Origin: Alloalcanivorax dieselolei B5
GTDB lineage: Bacteria; Pseudomonadota; Gammaproteobacteria; Pseudomonadales; Alcanivoracaceae
NCBI RefSeq assembly: GCF_000300005.1
Contig: NC_018691.1
Span: 434,001 to 498,000, forward strand
Direction: 5' to 3'
Length of the DNA stretch: 64,000 nt
A program made the translations under genes and the position numbers. Under the pieces are notes generated by a model. The model saw nothing but the letters and a program-made list of their open reading frames with translations. It was not told the origin of the DNA and made no database searches. Shown here piece by piece: positions 1 to 7,828 of this stretch; position 1 is the stretch's first letter, and each line of letters begins with the position of its first letter.

Positions 1-1288
1 GGGTCGCCGAGTAGCTGTCGAGGATGTCCTTGACCACCGCCAGGCCCAGCCCCTGACCGGGATGGCGGGTATCCAGTCGCTCGCCCCGTCGGAGGATACG
101 TTCGCGCTGGTCCTCGGCGATGCCGGGGCCGTCGTCTTCCACCACCAGGATGTCGCCGTCGCTGAGCCGCCGGGCGCTGACGCGTACCCGGCTGAGACAG
201 AGGCGATAGCCGTTTTCCAGAAGATTGCCGAGGACTTCCAGCAAGGCGCCTTGCTCCAGGGGCAGAGTGAAGTGATCGGGAAGGGTTCGTTCCAGAGTGA
301 CCTGTTTGCCGTGGTGCACTTTGTCCAGCGCGGTTTCCAGGGTATCCAGTAATGGCGCCAGCACCACCTGGTGACGAATCAGACCGCTGCGGCGCAGCGA
401 GGCCCGCTGCAGTTGAAAACCGATCTGTTGATTCATGCGCTCGATCTGATTGCCCATGATTTCCACCTGCTCCCGGTTTTGCTGACGGGAGGACAGCGTT
501 TCGCCCACCGCCTGGAGCAGGCTCAGCGGTGTTTTCAGGCCGTGCGCCAGATCCGCCAGGGAATCCCGATAGCGCTCCCGCTGCAGCCGTTCGCTGTCGA
601 GCAAACGGTTCAGCGAGCGGGTCAAACGCAGCAACTCCCGGGGATGGTCCTCGCTGAGACGCTCCCGTTCGCCGTTTTCCACCTGGTCCAATTCCTTTTT
701 CATGCCACGCAGAGTACGGAAACCCCAGGTCAGGCCCAGCCACAGCAACACCAGCAATACCAGCAGGCCGCCGCCGAGCCAGACGTAGAGCTGTTTGCGC
801 AGGCCGGACAGCATGGCGTCGTAGTCCCGGGACGGTTGCACGGTGACGATGCTGTAAGCGGCGTCCTCGCCGCGCAGCAGATCGATTTCCATATCGTAGA
901 CGAACAGTTTGACGCCGTTGGCGTCGCGAACGCGGTGCAATTCGCGGTTCTTGTCGCCGTCGTAGCGGGGCAGATAATCGATGTCCAGATCGTGGGTGGA
1001 GGCGGAGCGCCAGAGCAGATGGCCATCGCGGTCGTAGATATAGCCGAACAGTTTGTTGTCGAGGAGGGTGAATTCCTCGTCGGGCAGATGATCGGGCATG
1101 TGCAAGCGGCCATCTTCCACCCGGGCGGCGGAGATCAGGGTGCTGACGTCCGCGGCCAGCCGCTGTTCGATGGTGTCTTCCAGTGCCAGGCTGAACGCCT
1201 GCTGCAGAGCTTGTTGCAGGGCGAGGATGAACAGCACCGCCAGGGTGGCGGCGCCGAGCATCAATCGCAGGCGTAGCGACCGTTTCAC
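1..1288 (-). CDS. phoQ: PhoQ-like sensor histidine kinase (3' end beyond window)
   Basis: Inner-membrane sensor kinase partnered with the adjacent PhoP. The frame stays open from position 1288 to the left edge, giving about 429 residues without a stop, so the C-terminus is missing. A first membrane segment lies near residues 8-26, a periplasmic sensor of about 140 residues follows, and a second segment lies near 171-187. The H-box (LADLAHGLKTPL) puts the phospho-accepting His near residue 249. The ATPase motifs DDGPGI and GQGLGLAVV are visible close to the edge. The start is a GTG overlapping the phoP stop as GTGA, which implies translational coupling. Operon position behind oprH and phoP matches the Pseudomonas Mg2+/cationic-peptide system; the signal sensed here is inferred from that family. 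Confidence 0.9.
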   Translation of the reverse strand, partial: MKRSLRLRLMLGAATLAVLFILALQQALQQAFSLALEDTIEQRLAADVSTLISAARVEDGRLHMPDHLPDEEFTLLDNKLFGYIYDRDGHLLWRSASTHDLDIDYLPRYDGDKNRELHRVRDANGVKLFVYDMEIDLLRGEDAAYSIVTVQPSRDYDAMLSGLRKQLYVWLGGGLLVLLVLLWLGLTWGFRTLRGMKKELDQVENGERERLSEDHPRELLRLTRSLNRLLDSERLQRERYRDSLADLAHGLKTPLSLLQAVGETLSSRQQNREQVEIMGNQIERMNQQIGFQLQRASLRRSGLIRHQVVLAPLLDTLETALDKVHHGKQVTLERTLPDHFTLPLEQGALLEVLGNLLENGYRLCLSRVRVSARRLSDGDILVVEDDGPGIAEDQRERILRRGERLDTRHPGQGLGLAVVKDILDSYSAT

Positions 1289-1962
1289 CGGCAGCGCTCG
1301 ATGAACAGATAACCCTGGCCGCGCACCGTCTCGATCGGGCGGAAGTCGCCGGACTGGTCCAGCTTGCGTCGCAGGCGCCCGACCAGCACTTCGATCACAT
1401 TGGGGTCACGGTCCTGATCGTCCGGATATAACTGCTCCATCAGTTTGTCCTTGCTGACCACCTGCTGATGATGGCGCATCAGATATTCGAGAATCCGGTA
1501 TTCATAGGCGGTCAGACTCAAATTGTGCTCATCGACGCGGGCTTGGCGCCGATTCAGATCCAGCACCAACGGGCCGGCTTCGATGGTCGATTGCACAAAC
1601 CCGGAAGCGCGGCGCAACAAGGCGTTCAGACGTGCTTCCAGTTCCTCGAACTGGAAGGGTTTGACCACGTAATCGTCGGCGCCGGCGGCCAGCCCTTCCA
1701 CCTTGTCCTGCCAGTTGCCGCGGGCGGTAAGAATCAGAATGGGGAAATTCCAGCCCTGATTGCGAATCTCGCGAATCAGGTCCAGACCACCCATGCCGGG
1801 CAATCCGAGATCGACGATGGCCAGGTCATGATGGTATTCCCTGGCCCGATACAGCGCCTCTTCGGCGTCGGCCACCGCGTCCACCACGTGACCCTGCTCG
1901 CCCAGACGGCTGTACAGATGGTGGCGCAGTAACGCCTCGTCTTCCACCACCAGCAGTTTCAT
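1285..1962 (-). CDS. phoP: Response regulator PhoP (OmpR/PhoB family)
   Basis: DNA-binding response regulator of 225 residues. It has the receiver acidic pair at Glu7/Asp8, phospho-acceptor Asp51 in IVDLGLPGM and the conserved Lys in VVKPF near 101. A C-terminal winged-helix domain contains LTAYEYRILEYL and VLVGRLRRKLD. The sequence closely recalls Pseudomonas aeruginosa PhoP along its whole length. I chose the internal ATG that gives MKLLVVEDE; the longer upstream reading is a proline-rich tail without family support. It follows oprH by about 110 bases, with a strong hairpin in that gap, and overlaps phoQ. It is expected to activate oprH and its own operon through the repeats upstream of oprH. 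Confidence 0.95.
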   Translation of the reverse strand: MKLLVVEDEALLRHHLYSRLGEQGHVVDAVADAEEALYRAREYHHDLAIVDLGLPGMGGLDLIREIRNQGWNFPILILTARGNWQDKVEGLAAGADDYVVKPFQFEELEARLNALLRRASGFVQSTIEAGPLVLDLNRRQARVDEHNLSLTAYEYRILEYLMRHHQQVVSKDKLMEQLYPDDQDRDPNVIEVLVGRLRRKLDQSGDFRPIETVRGQGYLFIERCR

Positions 1963-1979
1963 GGGGCCTCCGATAATGC

Positions 1980-2002
1980 CTCGCCGGCGCGGGGCCGGCG
2001 AG
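1980..2002 (-). terminator. GC-rich hairpin between oprH and phoP (possible attenuator)
   Basis: A perfect 9-bp stem (CTCGCCGGC and its complement, 5-base loop) sits in the oprH-phoP gap. It has no U-tract, so it is more likely a partial terminator or an mRNA-processing/stability element giving more oprH than phoPQ transcript than a full stop. That function is inferred. Confidence 0.4.
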
Positions 2003-2075
2003 AGGGGGGTACTGGGCGGCACGGCACCGAGCGGCGCCGGCCTTCAGGGGGCATTGCCCCGGTGTTCGATGTCGA

Positions 2076-2678
2076 TCAGAACCGATAGTTTACGCCGACA
2101 TAGAACTGTTCGCTGCTGTGCAGATCGGCACGACCGGCATTGCCCACGCCGCGTTCCTTCAGTTGCACGTCGGCGCTGGTGCGCAGGTAGCGGTAGCCAC
2201 CTTCCAGCGCCACGTTGTAGCCGAGATCCTGAATAATACCGGCCTGCACACCACCGGCCAGGCCCACGTCACGATCCCGGTGGAAACCACGGCTTTCCTG
2301 TTCCAGGCTGACCAGACCGGCGCTCACGCCGCCGAACAGCCGGGTGCCGTGGTCGCCCACCGGCAGCAAGGCGTCATAGCTGCCCAGCAGGTTCTGCTGA
2401 CGCAGTTTGTACTGGTGCCGGGTATCGGAGGCATAGTCGTAGGTGACGTAGAAGCGGGCGTTATCTTCCACGGTGCCCAGACGCACGCCCCAGGTGCCGC
2501 TGTTCTTGATGGCGCCGTCCAGGTCAGGATCATTCAACTGCGCGTTCAGTGAGTGGGATTTCTGCATGTTGTTACTGGTTTCACCCCAGGTGACGCCGCC
2601 GAAATGGTCGGCGGCCTGAGCCAGCCCGATAGCGCCGATCAGAGTGCTGCCCAATACCAGTTTCCCGAATGTTTTCAT
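2076..2678 (-). CDS. oprH: OprH-like outer-membrane beta-barrel
   Basis: Small outer-membrane barrel of 200 residues with a signal peptide ending AQA-A near residue 23 and a C-terminal aromatic (YRF), as expected for BAM-assembled barrels. Stretches such as FGGVTWGETSNN, KLRQQNLLGSYDALLP and GGYRYLRTSADV resemble P. aeruginosa OprH, which binds LPS in place of divalent cations under Mg2+ limitation. It is the first gene of an oprH-phoP-phoQ operon, the same order as in Pseudomonas. The upstream region carries repeated GTTCAG hexamers that look like PhoP sites. Confidence 0.92.
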   Translation of the reverse strand: MKTFGKLVLGSTLIGAIGLAQAADHFGGVTWGETSNNMQKSHSLNAQLNDPDLDGAIKNSGTWGVRLGTVEDNARFYVTYDYASDTRHQYKLRQQNLLGSYDALLPVGDHGTRLFGGVSAGLVSLEQESRGFHRDRDVGLAGGVQAGIIQDLGYNVALEGGYRYLRTSADVQLKERGVGNAGRADLHSSEQFYVGVNYRF

Positions 2679-2720
2679 GGCCTTGATCCTTTGTTGCTGA
2701 CACTGTTTAACGATGAAGTC

Positions 2721-2776
2721 AGCATAAAGAGGTCATCCTGAACCGAGCCTGTCGCCTTCCTGAACGGGACTTGAAC
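2721..2776 (-). promoter_or_regulatory. Candidate PhoP operator/promoter of oprH-phoPQ
   Basis: Reading toward oprH: GTTCAA (2776-2771), 5 bases, GTTCAG (2765-2760), 5 bases, the weaker CGACAG (2754-2749), 5 bases, GTTCAG (2743-2738), 11 bases, then a -10-like TATGCT (2726-2721). Hexamers at a strict 11-bp period, one per helical turn, match the hexamer-N5-hexamer architecture of PhoP/OmpR-family sites. No good -35 is seen, consistent with an activator-dependent promoter. Confidence 0.6.
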
Positions 2777-2873
2777 GGAAGGTAAAAAGTGAAACGGATT
2801 CCGTTCACGGGAACCGGCGGGCGTGGCGACAGGAATCACGGAGAGCGGATCTCCTGTGATGGAGGGAGCAGCC

Positions 2874-3191
2874 ATGAAGTTTATTTTTGAAGTGAGAATG
2901 AAACCGGGGTACACGGTGGAGGAGTACGCCGAAGCCTGGATCGAGGCCAGTGAAATTATCCAGCAGGCTCCCGGAGCCCGCGGCACCTACCTGCACCGCA
3001 AGATCGGTGAGCCGGACACCTTGCTGGCCATTGCCCATTGGGAATCCAAGGCCCACCGGGACGCCAAGGATGACCGCCGCAGCGAGATCGTGCGCGGTAT
3101 CCTGGAAAAACACGCCCGTACCTGCGAGATCACCGTGATCGGTGAGTTCGAGGAGCCGGAGTGGCAGGTGCTGCCACCCCGGCGGGATTAG
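2874..3191 (+). CDS. Small ABM/dimeric alpha-beta-barrel-like protein
   Basis: A 105-residue soluble protein that begins MKFIFEVRMKPGYTVEEYAEAW and contains HWESKAHRDA. This pattern (beta strand, helix, then a W-E-S segment) fits the dimeric ferredoxin-like fold of antibiotic-biosynthesis-monooxygenase/EthD-like proteins. No substrate can be assigned. The ATG at 2874 is preceded by GGAGGG eight bases upstream and is preferred over the upstream ATG at 2859. It stands alone, convergent with alkK. Confidence 0.6.
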   Translation: MKFIFEVRMKPGYTVEEYAEAWIEASEIIQQAPGARGTYLHRKIGEPDTLLAIAHWESKAHRDAKDDRRSEIVRGILEKHARTCEITVIGEFEEPEWQVLPPRRD

Positions 3192-3193
3192 GC

Positions 3194-4819
3194 TCAGCCC
3201 TGGTTCAGCAGGGTATCGCCAAACTCATCACGGAGCTTGTTCTTCAGTACCTTGCCGGTGGCATTACGGGGCAGTTGCTCCACGAACACCACCGCGTCGG
3301 GAAATTGCCAGGAGGCCACCTTGCCTTCGAAGCCGGCCAGGATGTCCTGCTCCGAGGGGTTCTGACCTTCCGCTTTGACCGCGATCAGCAAGGGGCGCTC
3401 ATCCCATTTGGCGTGACGGGCGGCGATCACCGCGGCGTCGGCCAGTTCGTCCATGCCCATGGCCAGGTTTTCCAGCTCCACCGAACTGATCCACTCGCCG
3501 CCGGATTTGATCACGTCCTTGGAGCGGTCCTTGATGGTGAGAATACCGTTGCCGTCGAGGGTGGCGATATCTCCGGTGGGGAACCAGCCGCCCTGATGCG
3601 GCGCCGGGGTGTCGACGTTGAAATAGGCGTCAATGACCCAGTGCCCCTGAGCGTACAGATTGCCCTGGGCCTCGCCGTCGTTGGGCAGGTCATTGCCGTC
3701 GTCGTCCATGATTTTCAACGCCACGCCGAACGGCGGCCGGCCTTGTTTGGCGCGCACCGCGGCCTGCTCGTCCGCTGACAGGCTCAGGTGTTTGTGCAGC
3801 AGGGTGCTGACCGAGCCGATCGGGCTCATTTCGGTCATGCCCCAGGCATGCAGGGTGTCGACGTCGTAGTCGTCGCGGAAAGTGGCGATCATCGAAGGCG
3901 GACAGGCGGAGCCGCCGATCACGGTGCGGTTCAGACTGGGGACTTTCTCGCCGCTCTTCTTCAGTGCGCCGATCAGGCCCTGCCACAGGGTCGGCACACC
4001 GGCGGCCAGGGTCACCTGATGCTCGTTGATCAGGTTTTTCAGGCTGTCGCCGTCCAGGTTCGGCCCGGGAAGTACCAGTTTGGCGCCGACCATGGCGGCG
4101 GCGTAGGGGATCCCCCAGGCGTTCACATGGAACATCGGAACCACCGGCATGAGGCAGTCCCGCCCGCTGAGCCCCAGGCTGTCGGGCATCACCACGGCGT
4201 AGGAATGCAGCACCGTGGAGCGGTGGGAATAGAGCGCGCCCTTGGGGTTGCCGGTGGTGCCGGAGGTGTAGCACAGGCTGGAAGCGGTGTTCTCATCGAA
4301 CTCCGGCCAGCGGAAATTCTGCTCGCCCCGGGCCACCAGGTCGTCATAGCCGATGATGCCGGGAACCTGTTTTTCCGCCTCCTCGTCCACTGGCCCCATC
4401 AGCACGATATGCTTCAGGTGATCCAGCTTGTCGCGGATGGCGGCGATCAGCGGCAGGAAGGTCTTGTCGATGAACAGGACCTTGTCCTCGGCGTGATTGA
4501 AGATGTACACCAGCTGTTCGGGGAACAGCCGGGGATTGATGGTATGGCAGACCAGACCGGCGCCGGAGACACCAAAATAGACTTCCAGGTGGCGATAGTT
4601 GTTCCAGGCCAGGGTGGCGGCCCGGTCGCAATGATCCAGTCCCAGTTGCAGCAGCGCGGAAGCCAGCTGACGTGAACGTTGTTCCACTTCGCCCCAGGTG
4701 GTGCGGTGCACGCCGCCCGTGGTCTCCACCGAGACGATCTCGGCGTCGCCATGGTAACGGGCGGCGTGGGTGATCTGGCTGCTGATCAGCAGCGGCTGTT
4801 GCATCATTTGGCCAAGCAT
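3194..4819 (-). CDS. alkK: Medium-chain acyl-CoA synthetase, AlkK type
   Basis: Activates fatty acids (medium-chain in the characterised relative) to acyl-CoA through an acyl-adenylate. The 541-residue ANL-family enzyme has the AMP-binding loop YTSGTTGNPKG at residues 184-194, the A5-type segment HAWGMTEMSP, the GGWFPTGD motif, and the C-terminal catalytic-lysine region LPRNATGKVLKNKL. The N-terminus MLGQMM and much of the body closely recall AlkK of the Pseudomonas OCT plasmid. Here the gene is alone, without alkB, alkG or alkJ, so it is a chromosomal fatty-acid activation gene rather than part of an alk operon. An SD (GGGAGAAC) precedes the ATG. Confidence 0.88.
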   Translation of the reverse strand: MLGQMMQQPLLISSQITHAARYHGDAEIVSVETTGGVHRTTWGEVEQRSRQLASALLQLGLDHCDRAATLAWNNYRHLEVYFGVSGAGLVCHTINPRLFPEQLVYIFNHAEDKVLFIDKTFLPLIAAIRDKLDHLKHIVLMGPVDEEAEKQVPGIIGYDDLVARGEQNFRWPEFDENTASSLCYTSGTTGNPKGALYSHRSTVLHSYAVVMPDSLGLSGRDCLMPVVPMFHVNAWGIPYAAAMVGAKLVLPGPNLDGDSLKNLINEHQVTLAAGVPTLWQGLIGALKKSGEKVPSLNRTVIGGSACPPSMIATFRDDYDVDTLHAWGMTEMSPIGSVSTLLHKHLSLSADEQAAVRAKQGRPPFGVALKIMDDDGNDLPNDGEAQGNLYAQGHWVIDAYFNVDTPAPHQGGWFPTGDIATLDGNGILTIKDRSKDVIKSGGEWISSVELENLAMGMDELADAAVIAARHAKWDERPLLIAVKAEGQNPSEQDILAGFEGKVASWQFPDAVVFVEQLPRNATGKVLKNKLRDEFGDTLLNQG

Positions 4820-5061
4820 TGTTGTTCTCCCGGAGCTGGCTTGTTGTTGTTACGGTTCATTGGTTCTTTGACGATTCGTTGCGTCAGGGCGCAGGCATTT
4901 AGGCGCGATTCGGCCCGTTATTTGAATAAGCCGAGTTGACCTTTTGCTGCGATAGGCAAAAACCAGACACCCGCCGCTTTACCTTAAGCGCGGTTGAGGT
5001 CCTAGCCTTTGCCCTTCCATATCTTGATGCCCTATCAGACCAAGAGGAAGGAGAGGACGCA

Positions 5062-5889
5062 ATGACCAATCGGGTGGATCTCAATGCCTATCTGGAGCGA
5101 ATCGATTATCGTGGCCCGCGCACGGCGGGACTGTCGCTGCTGGCGGAGCTGCAACGGCGGCACATCGCCACCATCCCCTTCGAGAATTTGTCACCGTTTC
5201 TCGGCCTGGAGGTGGCGCTGTCCCCGCAGGGGCTGGAGCGCAAGCTGATCCATCAGCACCGTGGTGGCTATTGCTATGAGCACAACCTGCTGTTCAAGAA
5301 CATCCTGGAACAGTTGGGATTCCAGGTCAGCGGCCTGGGGGCCCGGGTGCTGTGGGAGCAGCCCTACACGGCACGGCCGGCGGTGTCCCATATGCTGCTG
5401 CGGGTCACCCTGGACGAGGTGGATTATCTGGTGGACACCGGATTCGGCGCCTTGACCCCCACCGCCCCCCTGCGCCTGGACCGTGTAGGGCCGCAGGAGA
5501 CTGCCCATGAGCCCTATCGCGTGCTGCACCTGAATGATCATTTCCTGCTCGAGGCTTACGCGGGGAATGGCTGGAAAACATTGTATCGGTTCGATTTGCG
5601 TGAGCTGTGGCAGGCGGACTACGAAATGGCCAGCTGGTATCTGTCGCACCATCCGCGGTCCCATTTCGTCACCAACCTGGTGGCTTGCCGGGCGGACGCC
5701 GATGGCCGCCGGAACCTGAATAACCAGCGCCTGTCGATCTACCCGCCGGGAGGGGAACGCCAGCGGCGGACGCTGAGCAGCGTGGCGGAAGTACTGGCGG
5801 TGCTGGAACAGGAAATCGGTCTGCGGCTCCCGGATCACCCGGCGTTGGAGCAGCGCGTGGCGGGCTTGCTGACCGCCGGGGCGGGCTGA
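5062..5889 (+). CDS. Arylamine N-acetyltransferase
   Basis: Cytosolic enzyme that moves acetyl from acetyl-CoA to arylamines or arylhydroxylamines. The 275-residue protein shows the family Cys-His-Asp triad: Cys71 in RGGYCYEHN, His110 in PAVSHMLLR and Asp125 in YLVDTGFGA. The IPFENLSPF segment near residue 38 is also typical. The ATG at 5062 follows AGGAAGGAGAG and removes an unsupported 42-residue extension. It is a single-gene unit; the roughly 240-base gap to divergent alkK should hold both promoters, though none is clear. Confidence 0.92.
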   Translation: MTNRVDLNAYLERIDYRGPRTAGLSLLAELQRRHIATIPFENLSPFLGLEVALSPQGLERKLIHQHRGGYCYEHNLLFKNILEQLGFQVSGLGARVLWEQPYTARPAVSHMLLRVTLDEVDYLVDTGFGALTPTAPLRLDRVGPQETAHEPYRVLHLNDHFLLEAYAGNGWKTLYRFDLRELWQADYEMASWYLSHHPRSHFVTNLVACRADADGRRNLNNQRLSIYPPGGERQRRTLSSVAEVLAVLEQEIGLRLPDHPALEQRVAGLLTAGAG

Positions 5890-5982
5890 TGTCTCGCCGG
5901 CGACTATCCGTGCTTGAGGCCGTGGCGTCCGTTGGTTAGTGTTGCCGGTTTCCCCCAAAGGTCGCCCCGAGAGTAGAACGTT

Positions 5983-6894
5983 ATGTGGATCAAGAATCTG
6001 ACGGTGTTTAGCGCCAAGGACCCTTTTACCTGGCCGGTGTCGGAGCTGGAAACCCAACTGGAGAGCGCCCGTTGCCAGCCCTGCGGCAGCCAGGCTCCCA
6101 GTAGCGAGGGCTTCGTGCCGCCACTGAAGGGCGAGGAGCGGATGGTGTTCGCGGTGGAAGGGTTTGTCTATTGCGTGCACCAGGAGATCACCCGCCTGTT
6201 GCCTGGTCCGGTGATCAAGGAGGAACTGGATGAGCGGGTGGAGCAGATCCAGGAGCGTGATGATCGTCGCGTGGGCCGTAAGGAGCGGGCGGAACTCAAG
6301 GAACAGATTACCTTTGAGCTGCTGCCCAGGGCGTTCACCCGCTCCCGCCGCACCGGCGTGTTGATCGATCTGGAGCGTGGCCGGATTCTGGTGGACAGTT
6401 CTTCCTCCACCCGTGCCGAGCAAGTGGTATCGGCGCTGCGCGAGGCGCTGGGCTCGCTGCCGGTGACCCATGCCGGCGGTGAAAGCGCGCCGACCACCGC
6501 GTTCGCGGGCTGGTTACGGGATCACCGGCAATTGCCGGAGGACTTCGGTCTTGGTGATCGCTGCGAGCTGAAGGATGTGAAAGGCGAGGGTGCCAGCGTG
6601 CGGTTCACCGCGGTGGATCTGGGCCGCGAGGAGATCCTGGCCCACCTGGACACCGACATGGTGCCGGTGCGGGTGAACCTGTCCTGGAATGACCAGCTGG
6701 AGTTCGATCTTACCGACGGCCTGGACCTGAAACGCATCAAGGCGCTGGATCAGTTCCAGGAGAATCTGGACAGCATGGAGGCGGACGATGCCGTGGCGGA
6801 GCTGATGGCACGCATCAGTTTGCAGGGTAACGCCTTGCGTAATCTGCTGGACGGCATCTACCAGTACTTTCAGGTAAAAGCCGACGCGGCCTGA
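5983..6894 (+). CDS. rdgC: Recombination-associated protein RdgC
   Basis: Nucleoid-associated, ring-forming DNA-binding protein that restrains RecA loading. The 303-residue length is normal and the start MWIKNLTVF is the family signature. The KDPF near residue 12, the FELLPRAFTRSRRT segment, the central VDSSSSTRAEQVVSALREALGSLPV and the C-terminal WNDQLEFDLTDGLDLKRI are all as expected. It is monocistronic. Confidence 0.95.
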   Translation: MWIKNLTVFSAKDPFTWPVSELETQLESARCQPCGSQAPSSEGFVPPLKGEERMVFAVEGFVYCVHQEITRLLPGPVIKEELDERVEQIQERDDRRVGRKERAELKEQITFELLPRAFTRSRRTGVLIDLERGRILVDSSSSTRAEQVVSALREALGSLPVTHAGGESAPTTAFAGWLRDHRQLPEDFGLGDRCELKDVKGEGASVRFTAVDLGREEILAHLDTDMVPVRVNLSWNDQLEFDLTDGLDLKRIKALDQFQENLDSMEADDAVAELMARISLQGNALRNLLDGIYQYFQVKADAA

Positions 6895-7027
6895 TACGGC
6901 GCCCGCAATGGCCCGAGCGGACCTGTGCTTGCCCGCGCCGGGTCACAACAATGGAACGCTATGAACCAGGGCGACGGCACTCAGGCCGTCGTCCTCGGGG
7001 GCTGCTTTTTGATAACGGGTGGGTGCC

Positions 7028-7447
7028 ATGCAACGTATTGAGATTAACCGGAGCTTTCCGTTTTCGGTGGAGAAACTGTTCGACTTCCTCAGTGATCACG
7101 AAAACCTGGAACTGATTTTCGCGCCGGCCAGAATTCAGCGGATCAAGGATGGTGTGGATACCCCCAACGGCGTCGGTTCCGTGCGTCGTATGCGTATCCT
7201 GATGGCGCCGCCGTTCGAGGAAACAGTGACCGAAGTGGTGCCCAACGAGCGGATCGCGTACCGCATCAGCAAGGGCAGCCCGCTGAAGAACCACCAGGGT
7301 GTGATGAGCTTCTCCGCGCAACCGGACGGCGGCAGCCATCTGCACTACGTGATCACTTTCCAGGGCAAATTGCCGCTGATGGGGCCGCTCATCAAGGCCG
7401 GGCTGCAACGCGGCATCGAGCGGGGGCTGAGCCGGCTGCAGCTTTAG
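7028..7447 (+). CDS. SRPBCC (START-like) family protein
   Basis: A 139-residue protein of the Bet v1/polyketide-cyclase-like fold: N-terminal strand IEINRSFPFSVEKLFDFLSD, a central GVGSVRRMRI turn, and a C-terminal amphipathic helix (PLIKAGLQRGIERGLSRLQ). These proteins bind hydrophobic ligands; no ligand can be named. I chose the ATG at 7028 over an in-frame GTG nine bases earlier. Its 3' end lies 15 bases from the convergent DGPF gene. Confidence 0.72.
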   Translation: MQRIEINRSFPFSVEKLFDFLSDHENLELIFAPARIQRIKDGVDTPNGVGSVRRMRILMAPPFEETVTEVVPNERIAYRISKGSPLKNHQGVMSFSAQPDGGSHLHYVITFQGKLPLMGPLIKAGLQRGIERGLSRLQL

Positions 7448-7462
7448 TCGGGGTTGCAGCAG

Positions 7463-7807
7463 TCAGGGTTGCAGCTGCCGCACCGGCCGTACTTCCACAC
7501 AACCCACCCGCGCCGCGGGAATCCGTGCCGCCAGCTGGATCGCCTGATTCAGGTCGCGGGCGTCGATCAGGTAGAACCCCGCCAGTTGTTCCTTGGTTTC
7601 GGCGAAGGGGCCGTCGGTCACCGAAGTGGTGCCTTGATGCAGGCGCACGGTGACCGCGGTGTTGACCGGTTCCAGGGCTTCTGCGGCGACCAACTGGCCG
7701 CTGGCCTCCACGGTCTCGCAGTAGGCCTCGCATTCGGCGTCTTCCGGACTTTCCGGCAGGCCGTGCAGCTTTTCTTCCTCGCAGTAGACCAGGCACAAAT
7801 ATTTCAT
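7463..7807 (-). CDS. YCII/DGPF-domain protein (downstream partner of ECF42 sigma)
   Basis: A 114-residue dimeric alpha-beta-barrel protein of the YCII-related family. It opens with MKYLCLVYCEEEKL and carries the namesake DGPF motif (VTDGPFAETKEQLAGFYLI) around residues 64-82. It starts 21 bases after the sigma-factor stop, in the same operon. DGPF proteins are the usual genomic partners of ECF42 sigma factors; their biochemical role is not settled. It is a paralogue of the gene at 9169-9528. Confidence 0.88.
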   Translation of the reverse strand: MKYLCLVYCEEEKLHGLPESPEDAECEAYCETVEASGQLVAAEALEPVNTAVTVRLHQGTTSVTDGPFAETKEQLAGFYLIDARDLNQAIQLAARIPAARVGCVEVRPVRQLQP

Positions 7808-7828
7808 CGATTGATCCTCAACAGGGCG

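Noticed and set aside
1980-2002. Full Rho-independent terminator between oprH and phoP
   Set aside because: The stem lacks a U-tract and the downstream phoP has no separate clear promoter, so it is listed only as a possible attenuator.
2789-2808. Near-palindrome GTGAAACGGATTCCGTTCAC as a separate operator
   Set aside because: Arms are offset by one base and it abuts the PhoP-like repeats; evidence for an independent site is too weak.
5191-6471. A 426-codon minus-strand frame across the acetyltransferase and rdgC
   Set aside because: It spans two genes with clear catalytic and family motifs on the plus strand and has no recognisable domain.
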